Assembly (NCBI RefSeq): GCF_009900765.1 | Contig: NZ_JAAABL010000006.1 | Span: 62,001-126,000, forward strand | DNA: 64,000 nucleotides | From: Rhodovarius lipocyclicus | GTDB taxonomy: Bacteria > Pseudomonadota > Alphaproteobacteria > Acetobacterales > Acetobacteraceae | Direction: 5' to 3' | Part shown: positions 57,820 to 64,000 of the stretch, piece after piece | How positions within the stretch are numbered: position 1 is the stretch's first letter | Layout of the letters: each line of letters opens with the position of its first letter | Notes under the pieces: model-generated | Databases searched by the model: none | The model's input: only the letters and a program-made list of their open reading frames with translations | Told to the model about the DNA's origin: nothing | Program-made: the position numbers and the translations under genes

Positions 57820-58524
57820 ATGCTGAAACGACTGACCCGGCACCCGGCGGTGCAGGCCGCGGGGGCGTGGCTGCTCGGCCAGTATCTGGCGCTGGTCTAT
57901 GCCACCACCCGCTGGCAGCTGGTGGGGATCGAGCATCTGCGCGCGATGGAACCGCTGGCGATCGCGGGCCAGGGCGCCATCGCCTGCTTCTGGCACGAAC
58001 GCCTGCCCATGATGCCCATGCTGTGGCAGCGCGCCCGGCAGGAGGTGCCGGCCCTGGGGGGCGGCAGGCGCGCCCATGTCCTCGTCTCCCGCCACCGGGA
58101 CGGGCGGTTCATCGGCGATGTCGTCACCCGCTTCGACCTCGACATGGTGTATGCATCCAGCAGCAAGGGCGGTGCCTCTGGCCTGCGGACCCTTCTGCGG
58201 TTGCTGCGCGCGGGGGACTTGGCGGCGATCACCCCCGACGGCCCGCGCGGGCCGCGCCGTGTCCCGGCGCCCGGGGTGGCGCAGCTGGCCATGGCCTCCG
58301 GCCTGCCGGTGATGCCGAGCGCGGCCGCCACCACCCGCCACATCCGCCTGCGCAGCTGGGACCGGATGATGCTGCCCCTGCCCTTCGGGCGCGGCGTGAT
58401 CAGCGTGGGCGCGCCCATCACCCTGGTGCGGGGTGAGGAGGAAGAGGGGCTGGCCCGGATCAAGGCCGGGCTGGACGCCTGCACCGACGCCGCCGACCGC
58501 GCCCTGGGGCTGACGCCCGGATGA
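57820..58524 (+). CDS. DUF374 lysophospholipid acyltransferase-like protein
   Basis: A 234-residue LPLAT-superfamily protein with the DUF374 signature: CFWHERLPMMP near 56-66 (HxxxxP-type), VSRHRDGRFIG, and ITPDGPRGPRR. It is membrane-associated by an N-terminal hydrophobic stretch (about 12-30). DUF374 genes regularly precede waaA in alphaproteobacteria, and a lipid A or phospholipid acyl-transfer role is inferred. ATG 57820 matches the family start. It overlaps waaA as ATGA. Confidence 0.88.
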   Translation: MLKRLTRHPAVQAAGAWLLGQYLALVYATTRWQLVGIEHLRAMEPLAIAGQGAIACFWHERLPMMPMLWQRARQEVPALGGGRRAHVLVSRHRDGRFIGDVVTRFDLDMVYASSSKGGASGLRTLLRLLRAGDLAAITPDGPRGPRRVPAPGVAQLAMASGLPVMPSAAATTRHIRLRSWDRMMLPLPFGRGVISVGAPITLVRGEEEEGLARIKAGLDACTDAADRALGLTPG

Positions 58525-59819
58525 CACTGGCCTGGCGCCTGATCGCGGGCGCCCTGGCGCCGGTGCTGCCCGCCTGGCTGCGCCTGCGCGCCGGGCGCGG
58601 CAAGGAGGAAGCGGACCGGCTGCCGGAACGCTATGGCCTGGGCGCCGACCGCCCCCCCGGCCCGCTGCTGTGGCTGCACGGCGCGAGCGTGGGGGAGGCG
58701 CTGTCCCTGCTGCCGCTGATCGAGGCCGTGGCCGCCGCGGCGCCCGAGGCGCAATTCCTGCTGACCACGGGCACCGTCACCTCCGCCCGGCTGGCGATGG
58801 AGCGGCTGCCCCCCGCCCTGCGCGCCCGGGTGCGCCATCGCTATGCGCCGCTGGACGTGCCGCGCTGGGTGCGGCGCTTCCTGGATGGCTGGCGGCCGGA
58901 CGCGGCGGTGTTCGTGGATTCGGACCTGTGGCCCAACCGCATCTTCGCGCTGAGCCAGCGCGGGGTGCCGATGGCGCTGGTGAATGCGCGTATCTCCCCG
59001 CGCTCCGCCCAGCGCTGGGCGCAATTCGCCCCCGGCCTGGCGCGCGCGATGCTGGGCCGCTTCAGCCTGATCCAGCCGCGCGCCGGCGATGACGCCGCCC
59101 GTTTCGCGGCGCTGGGCGCGCCGCCCATGCTGCCGCCCGGGGACCTGAAGGCCAGCGCCGCCCCCCTGCCCCACGACCCGGCCGCCCTGGCCGCCCTGCG
59201 CGCCGCCTGCCCGGGCCCGGTCTTCCTGGCCGCCAGCACCCAGCCGGGCGAGGAGGCCATCGTGGCCGAGGCCCACGCCCTGCTGCGCGAAACCCACCCC
59301 GGCCTGACCACCATCATCGTGCCCCGCCACCCGGAGCGCGGGGCGGAGATCGCGGCGCTGACCGGGGGCACCCGCCGCTCCCTGGGGCAGGCGCCAGGGC
59401 CCATCCATGTGGCGGACACGCTGGGGGAGCTCGGCCTGTTCTACCGCCTGGCGGATGTGGCGCTGGTGGGCGGCAGCCTGGTGCCGCATGGCGGGCAGAA
59501 CCCGATGGAGCCCGCCCGCCTGGGCTGCCCCATCCTGTTCGGCCCCTACACCTTCAACTTCGCCGAGCGCACGGAACAGCTGCTGCGGGCGGGCGCCGCC
59601 CTGCGGGTGGACCCGCCCGACGCCCGCGCACTGGCGGCCGCCGCCCGGCATGTGCTAATCGATACGGATGAGGCAAAGCGGATGACGGATTCCGCGCGCC
59701 TCCTGGCCGAGAGCCTCGCGGGGACCGCGGAGCGTTTGGCCGGCCCCATGGTGCAGTGGCTGCGCGCGGGTCATCACCCCGCGCCGGCGCAAGATGAACG
59801 GGAATCCGATACGCCTTGA
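58521..59819 (+). CDS. waaA: 3-deoxy-D-manno-octulosonic acid transferase
   Basis: A 432-residue GT30 enzyme adding Kdo to lipid IVA at the inner membrane. The N-terminal membrane anchor is about 5-22. WLHGASVGEALSLLPLIEA carries the catalytic Glu. VDSDLWPNRI, VPRHPERG and GGSLVPHGGQNPMEPA form the donor site. It is coupled to DUF374 upstream and overlaps lpxK by one base. Confidence 0.95.
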   Translation: MTLAWRLIAGALAPVLPAWLRLRAGRGKEEADRLPERYGLGADRPPGPLLWLHGASVGEALSLLPLIEAVAAAAPEAQFLLTTGTVTSARLAMERLPPALRARVRHRYAPLDVPRWVRRFLDGWRPDAAVFVDSDLWPNRIFALSQRGVPMALVNARISPRSAQRWAQFAPGLARAMLGRFSLIQPRAGDDAARFAALGAPPMLPPGDLKASAAPLPHDPAALAALRAACPGPVFLAASTQPGEEAIVAEAHALLRETHPGLTTIIVPRHPERGAEIAALTGGTRRSLGQAPGPIHVADTLGELGLFYRLADVALVGGSLVPHGGQNPMEPARLGCPILFGPYTFNFAERTEQLLRAGAALRVDPPDARALAAAARHVLIDTDEAKRMTDSARLLAESLAGTAERLAGPMVQWLRAGHHPAPAQDERESDTP

Positions 59820-60814
59820 TGCGCGCCCCAGGTTTCTGGTCCGGCGGCGGGGGCATTGCGCCCTTGCTGCTTTCCCCCATCGCCGCGCTGTACGCGGGCG
59901 TGACCGCGCGGCGCGTGGCCCGGCCGGGCTGGGATGCCCCCGTGCCCGTCATCTGCTGCGGCAACGCGACCGCGGGCGGGGCGGGCAAGACCACCCTGGC
60001 CTCCGACATCGCCAGCCGGCTGGAACAGGCGGGCACCGCCGCCCATGTGCTGCTGCGGGGCTATGGCGGGCGGCTGAAGGGCCCCGTCCGCGTGGACCCC
60101 GAGGCCCATTCCGCCGCCGATGTGGGCGATGAGGCGCTGATCCTGGCCGCCCTGCACCCCACCTGGGTCTCGGCCGACCGCGAGGCCGGGGCGCGCGCCG
60201 CCATCGCCGCCGGCGCCCAGGCGATCGTGATGGATGACGGGCTGCAGAACCCGGGCCTGGTGAAGGACCTGTCGCTGCTGACCATCGACGGCACCTACGG
60301 CTTCGGCAATGGCCGCATCATCCCCGCCGGGCCGCTGCGCGAACCGGTGGCCGCCGCTGCCTCCCGCTGCCAGGCGGCCGTGCTGATCGGCGCGGATGAG
60401 GCCGGCGCCCAGGCCATGCTGCCGCCCAGCCTGCCCGTGCTGCAGGCGCGGCTGGTGCCGGGGCCGGAGGCCGCGACCCTGGCCGGGCGTTCGGTCTTCG
60501 CCTTCTGCGGCATCGCCAATCCGGGGAAATTCTTCGCCACGCTGCAGGAATCCGGCGCCCATATGGCCGGGCGCGCCACCTTCGCGGACCACTACCCCTA
60601 TGACGACGGGGATATGGAAACCCTACTGAAGGAAGCCACCGCCCTGCGCGCCACCCCGGTGACCACCCGCAAGGATTTCGTGCGCATCCCGCAGAAATTC
60701 CGGGCGGCGGTGACGGTGGTGACGATCAGGCTGGAATGGTCGGAGCCGCGGCAGATCGACGCGCTGCTGGAACAGGCCATGGGCGTGGTGCCGCAGGTGG
60801 AACTGGCGCGATAG
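59819..60814 (+). CDS. lpxK: Tetraacyldisaccharide 4'-kinase
   Basis: A 331-residue inner-membrane kinase that phosphorylates the lipid A precursor at the 4' position. Walker A is GNATAGGAGKTT (about 49-60), with MDDGLQNP and the conserved FADHYPYDDGDMETLL in the C-terminal half. ATG 59819 overlaps the waaA stop as TGATG; a TTG one codon earlier is also possible. It completes a lipid A/Kdo operon. Confidence 0.94.
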   Translation: MRAPGFWSGGGGIAPLLLSPIAALYAGVTARRVARPGWDAPVPVICCGNATAGGAGKTTLASDIASRLEQAGTAAHVLLRGYGGRLKGPVRVDPEAHSAADVGDEALILAALHPTWVSADREAGARAAIAAGAQAIVMDDGLQNPGLVKDLSLLTIDGTYGFGNGRIIPAGPLREPVAAAASRCQAAVLIGADEAGAQAMLPPSLPVLQARLVPGPEAATLAGRSVFAFCGIANPGKFFATLQESGAHMAGRATFADHYPYDDGDMETLLKEATALRATPVTTRKDFVRIPQKFRAAVTVVTIRLEWSEPRQIDALLEQAMGVVPQVELAR

Positions 60815-60822
60815 CCAGGGAT

Positions 60823-60850
60823 GGCGCCCTGCCCCGTCGGGCAAGGCGCC
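60823..60850. terminator. Possible bidirectional terminator between lpxK and recA
   Basis: A stem combining GGCGCC/GGCGCC and TGCCC/GGGCA around CGTC lies in the 51-base gap between two convergent genes. It lacks a T-run on either side. Confidence 0.4.
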
Positions 60851-60865
60851 GGGAACGGCCTCCGG

Positions 60866-61906
60866 TCAGGCCTCGCTGGCCTCGGCGCCTTCGCTTTCGG
60901 GCGCGGTCATCATGGCATTCGCCACCACGCCGGACTGGCCGCGGATCTTGCCTTCCAGCGTGTTCGCCAGGGCCGGGTTGTCGCGCAGGAACTGCTTCGC
61001 GTTCTCGCGCCCCTGGCCGATGCGCTGGCTTTCGGCGCTGAACCAGGCGCCGGATTTCTCCACCACGCCGGCCTTCACGCCCAGGTCGATCAGCTCACCC
61101 ACCTTGCTGATGCCCTCGCCGTACATGATGTCGAATTCCACCTGCCGGAACGGGGGCGCCATCTTGTTCTTCACCACCTTCACGCGGGTGGTGTTGCCCA
61201 CCACCTCCTCGCGTTCCTTGATGGAGCCGGTGCGGCGGATCTCCAGCCGGACCGAGGCATAGAACTTCAGCGCGTTGCCGCCCGTGGTGGTTTCCGGGTT
61301 GCCGAACATCACGCCGATCTTCAGGCGGATCTGGTTCAGGAAGACCAGCAGGCAGTTGGAGCGGCTGACCGTGCCGGTCAGCTTGCGCAGCGCCTGGGAC
61401 ATCAGGCGAGCGTGCAGGCCCACATGGCTGTCGCCCATCTCGCCTTCCAGCTCGGCCTTCGGCACCAAGGCCGCCACGCTGTCCACCACCAGCACGTCGA
61501 TCGCGCCGGAGCGCACCAGCGTGTCGGCGATTTCCAGCGCCTGCTCGCCGCCATCGGGCTGGCTGATCAGCAGCTCATCCACATTGACGCCCAGCTTGCG
61601 GGCATAGCCGGGGTCGAGCGCGTGCTCGGCGTCGATGAAGGCGCAGGTGCCGCCCTTCTTCTGCGCCTCGGCGATGGCGTGCAGGGCCAGCGTGGTCTTG
61701 CCCGAGGATTCCGGGCCATAGATTTCCACGATGCGGCCCTTGGGCAGGCCGCCGATGCCCAGCGCGATATCCAGGCCCAGCGAGCCCGTGGAGATGACCT
61801 CGATGTCCTCCATCGCGCTCTTGCTGCCCATGCGCATGATCGAGCCCTTGCCGAAGGACCGCTCGATCTGGCTGAGCGCTGCCTCCAGCGCCTTGCCCTT
61901 ATCCAT
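60866..61906 (-). CDS. recA: Recombinase RecA
   Basis: A 346-residue recombinase/co-protease. Walker A is GPESSGKTT (64-72), Walker B is [16 protein letters not shown], the L2 loop contains [18 protein letters not shown], and the C-terminus is acidic ([11 protein letters not shown]). ATG 61906 gives [19 protein letters not shown]; the open frame upstream is not conserved-looking. It has its own promoter with a LexA-type box upstream. Confidence 0.98.
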   Translation of the reverse strand: MDKGKALEAALSQIERSFGKGSIMRMGSKSAMEDIEVISTGSLGLDIALGIGGLPKGRIVEIYGPESSGKTTLALHAIAEAQKKGGTCAFIDAEHALDPGYARKLGVNVDELLISQPDGGEQALEIADTLVRSGAIDVLVVDSVAALVPKAELEGEMGDSHVGLHARLMSQALRKLTGTVSRSNCLLVFLNQIRLKIGVMFGNPETTTGGNALKFYASVRLEIRRTGSIKEREEVVGNTTRVKVVKNKMAPPFRQVEFDIMYGEGISKVGELIDLGVKAGVVEKSGAWFSAESQRIGQGRENAKQFLRDNPALANTLEGKIRGQSGVVANAMMTAPESEGAEASEA

Positions 61907-61964
61907 ACTGGAGACCCCTTTTCTGCAACCTGCGCGCGCAATGCGCACAGGCTTCTCGCGCGAT

Positions 61965-61994
61965 ATTGTAGACATGCCGCCCCGCGCCGGCCAA
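61965..61994 (-). promoter_or_regulatory. Candidate recA promoter
   Basis: On the minus strand TTGGCC (61994-61989) and TACAAT (61970-61965) are separated by 18 bases. They lie about 60 bases before the recA start and 27 bases downstream of the SOS box. Confidence 0.55.
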
Positions 61995-62020
61995 GCGTGG
62001 TTTAGCGGCACTCCTTAACA

Positions 62021-62035
62021 GTTCTCATTATGTTC
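62021..62035. promoter_or_regulatory. Alphaproteobacterial LexA (SOS) box at recA
   Basis: GTTC-N7-GTTC (62021-62024 and 62032-62035) matches the known alphaproteobacterial LexA operator exactly. It lies between the cckA stop and the recA promoter, upstream of the -35 rather than over it. Confidence 0.8.
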
Positions 62036-62038
62036 TAT

Positions 62039-63487
62039 TCAGCCGCGCCTGTCCAGCGCGGATGCCACGGCGATACACAGGGAATCCACCGTCCAGGGCT
62101 TGGCCAGGAAGCCCCAGCCCTTCCCCTGCCAATCCACCGAAAGGGTGGAGGCCGCATAGCCCGACAGCAGCAGCACCGGCAGGCCGGGGCACAGCCCGCC
62201 CGCCCGCCCGGCCAGATCCACGCCATCCAGCCCGGGCATGGCCACATCGGTCACCAGCAGTTCAGGGCGCAGGCCATCCTCCAGCAGATCCAGCGCGTCA
62301 TGGCCATCGGCGGCGGTGGTCACGCGGTGGCCCGCGCGTTCCAGCGCCTGGGCGCCCAGGCGCAGCAGGGCGGGCTCGTCATCCACCAGCAGGATATGGG
62401 CGGGGGCGGCCTCCGCCACCGGGGGCGGGGCGGGGTCCGCCTCGCCTTCATGGCGGGGCAGCAGGATGGTGAAGCGCGCCCCCTGTCCGGGCGGGCTCTC
62501 GGCCAGGATATGCCCGCCCGATTGCGCGACGATGCCCTGCACGGTGGCTAGGCCGAGGCCGGTGCCCCCGCGCTCGATCCGGGTGGTGAAGAAGGGCTCG
62601 AAGATATGCGCCAGCACGGCGGGCGGAATGCCCGGGCCGCTGTCCTGCACGGTGATGGTGGCGTAGCGTCCGGGCGGGATCTGCCCCGCCCCCTCACCCA
62701 GCACCAGGCGGCTGCCGGTGGCGATGGTGATGCGGCCATGCCTCCCCATGGCGTCGCGCGCGTTCACGGCCAGGTTCAGCAGCACCTGGTCCAACTGCGA
62801 GGGATCGGCCCGCACCCGGCGCGGCGGGTCGTCCAGCACCACCTCCAGCGTGATGGCCGCCCCCATCAGCCGCTGCAGCAGCCGGCCCATCGCCTCCACA
62901 CGGGCATTCAGGGACAGAACCTGCGGCGCCATCACCTGCTGGCGGGAAAAGGCGAGCAACTGCCGCACCAGCGCGGCCCCGCGCTCGGCGGCTTCCTCGA
63001 TCGCCAGCAATTCGGCCCGCAGCGCGACCTCCCCCCGGGCGTGGCGGGCGGCGGCGGCGGCACCGGTCACGATGCCCAGCAGGTTGTTGAAATCATGCGC
63101 CACCCCGCCGGCCATGCGGCCCAGCAGGGCTAGGCGCTCGGCATCCACGGCCGGAGCGGGCGGCAGCAGGCGCAGCAGCGACAGCCCATCCATCCCCAGC
63201 GGCGCCAGCGCCACCCGCAGCGGGCGGCCGGGCGGCACGGTGCCCGACAGGGCCAGCTCCGCCTCGCCCTGCCCCTGGCGCAGCAGCGCGTCCAGCCCGT
63301 CGCGCGGCTGGAACCAGCCGCGCACGGCGGCCCCCTTCCCCGCCGGCAAGGCCGGGCCCAACAGCGCGCGGCAGGCAGGGTTGGTGCCCAGCAGGCTGCC
63401 ATCGGCCTCCAGCAGGGCGGCGGCCTCGGGCAGTTGCGCCAGCAGGGCCAGCGCGCCTTCCCGCCGGGGCGTGCCGCGCAGCTTCAT
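62039..63487 (-). CDS. cckA: CckA-type hybrid histidine kinase, short soluble form
   Basis: A 482-residue hybrid kinase. An N-terminal degenerate PAS-like segment (about 12-110) leads to the HisKA H-box GRMAGGVAHDFNNLLG (His131), the catalytic ATPase domain (NLAVNARDAM with Asn242; DSGPGIPP; GGTGLGLATVQGIV) and a receiver (VDDE 369-371, phospho-acceptor Asp414, Lys463). The HDFNN box and the flhB-cckA order identify CckA, which feeds ChpT and CtrA to control cell cycle and flagellar genes. Caulobacter CckA has transmembrane helices and two PAS domains; neither membrane helix is present here. ATG 63487 overlaps the flhB stop as ATGA, which fixes the start. Confidence 0.85.
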   Translation of the reverse strand: MKLRGTPRREGALALLAQLPEAAALLEADGSLLGTNPACRALLGPALPAGKGAAVRGWFQPRDGLDALLRQGQGEAELALSGTVPPGRPLRVALAPLGMDGLSLLRLLPPAPAVDAERLALLGRMAGGVAHDFNNLLGIVTGAAAAARHARGEVALRAELLAIEEAAERGAALVRQLLAFSRQQVMAPQVLSLNARVEAMGRLLQRLMGAAITLEVVLDDPPRRVRADPSQLDQVLLNLAVNARDAMGRHGRITIATGSRLVLGEGAGQIPPGRYATITVQDSGPGIPPAVLAHIFEPFFTTRIERGGTGLGLATVQGIVAQSGGHILAESPPGQGARFTILLPRHEGEADPAPPPVAEAAPAHILLVDDEPALLRLGAQALERAGHRVTTAADGHDALDLLEDGLRPELLVTDVAMPGLDGVDLAGRAGGLCPGLPVLLLSGYAASTLSVDWQGKGWGFLAKPWTVDSLCIAVASALDRRG

Positions 63488-64000
63488 GGCGCGGGGGCCT
63501 GGGGCAGCGCACCCTTGCGGCGCAGCACGAAGGCGATGATCTCGGCCACGGCACCCCAATGCTCGGCGGGGATCTCGGTGTCCTCCGGCAGCTTGAACAG
63601 GGCCCGCGCCACGGGCGGGTTCTGGATGATCGGCACGCGCGCTTCCTCGGCCACTTCCCGGATACGGGCGGCCATCAGATCGGCCCCCTTGGCCACCAGC
63701 TTCGGCGCGGCGGATTTGGTGGGATCATAGACCAGCGCGACAGCATAATGGGTAGGGTTGGTCACGACCACCGTGGCTTCCTGCACCGCGGCGATCATGC
63801 GCCGCCGCCCCTGCGCCATCTGGATGGAGCGCTGACGGCCCTTGATCTCCGGGTTGCCGTCCGTCTCCTTCATTTCCTTCTTCAGTTCTTCCCGCGTCAT
63901 GCGCAGGTTCTTCGTCCAGCGCAGGCGCGTCAGCAGGATGTCGCCGCCCGCCAGCAGGCCGAAGGCCGCCAGCGTGGCGAAGGCCAGGCTGCGCGCGCCG
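63484..64000 (-). CDS. flhB: Flagellar export protein FlhB, C-terminal part
   Basis: The visible 171 residues include the end of the last membrane helix (LAFATLAAFGLLAGGDI) and the cytoplasmic linker (LRMTREELKKEMKETDGNPEIK, in part). The autocleavage domain carries the NPTH motif (VVVTNPTHYAVAL) at which FlhB cuts itself to switch export from rod/hook to filament substrates. The 5' end lies outside the window. It is coupled to cckA by a 4-base overlap. Confidence 0.95.
   Translation of the reverse strand, partial: GARSLAFATLAAFGLLAGGDILLTRLRWTKNLRMTREELKKEMKETDGNPEIKGRQRSIQMAQGRRRMIAAVQEATVVVTNPTHYAVALVYDPTKSAAPKLVAKGADLMAARIREVAEEARVPIIQNPPVARALFKLPEDTEIPAEHWGAVAEIIAFVLRRKGALPQAPAP

Overview
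The window is very GC-rich chromosomal DNA from an alphaproteobacterium, most likely a Roseomonas-like member of the Acetobacteraceae (Rhodospirillales). The case rests on five things: a CcrM GANTC methyltransferase; a CckA-type kinase directly after flhB with recA next; an alphaproteobacterial GTTC-N7-GTTC SOS box at recA; the recG / sdhE-mfd arrangement; and two orphan Bug (TctC-type) solute-binding proteins. No transposase, integrase, phage cluster or CRISPR array was seen. Most of the window is core genome with tight operons, and 1- or 4-base start/stop overlaps are the rule.

Layout. 1-2303: 3'-truncated multidomain GH5 glucanase (minus). 2487-6924: pyrF-trpF, then a three-gene unit of secreted beta-propeller, polysaccharide deacetylase and membrane fatty-acid hydroxylase (minus). 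7021-9807: msrA-msrB, tRNA-His and an ECF sigma/NrsF pair with its own candidate promoter. 9818-15148: a five-gene peptide ABC transporter. 15286-19392: small membrane proteins, glutaredoxin, prmA and a UvrD/PcrA helicase. 19447-26698 (plus): rnhB, a chemoreceptor, ccrM, ffh and the rpsP-rimM-trmD-rplS operon. 26841-30406: leuC-leuD-leuB, with an AT-rich GIY-YIG-like ORF lodged between leuC and leuD. 30587-35974: tRNA-Arg, a PEP-synthase-like phosphotransferase paired with a PhoU-like protein, an HdeD protein and a Bug protein. 36250-42101: recG, sdhE, mfd. 42367-48711: a secreted small protein, a GldA/F/G-DUF4340 ABC unit with a coupled Nudix hydrolase, and a second Bug protein. 48837-56532 (minus): an aapJQMP amino-acid ABC transporter continuing into an ATC-hydrolase-like gene, a methyltransferase and kup. 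56811-60814 (plus): ornithine-cyclodeaminase-like gene, a DUF374 acyltransferase, waaA and lpxK. 60866-64000 (minus): flhB (partial), cckA, recA.

How the parts relate. Four groups stand out: lipid A/Kdo assembly (DUF374-waaA-lpxK); DNA repair and transcription-coupled repair (recG, mfd, uvrD, recA); translation and protein targeting (ffh, rpsP operon); and cell-cycle/epigenetic control (ccrM, cckA). The Msr repair enzymes lie next to an ECF sigma/NrsF pair of a kind that answers metal or oxidative stress elsewhere.

Three families of dispersed GC-rich or palindromic intergenic repeats punctuate the window. One member splits the rpsP operon. The best candidates for something undescribed are the PPDK-like/PhoU-like gene pair, the GIY-YIG-like insert in the leu operon, the duplicated aapQ tail forming a 26-codon micro-ORF, and the short, apparently soluble CckA.
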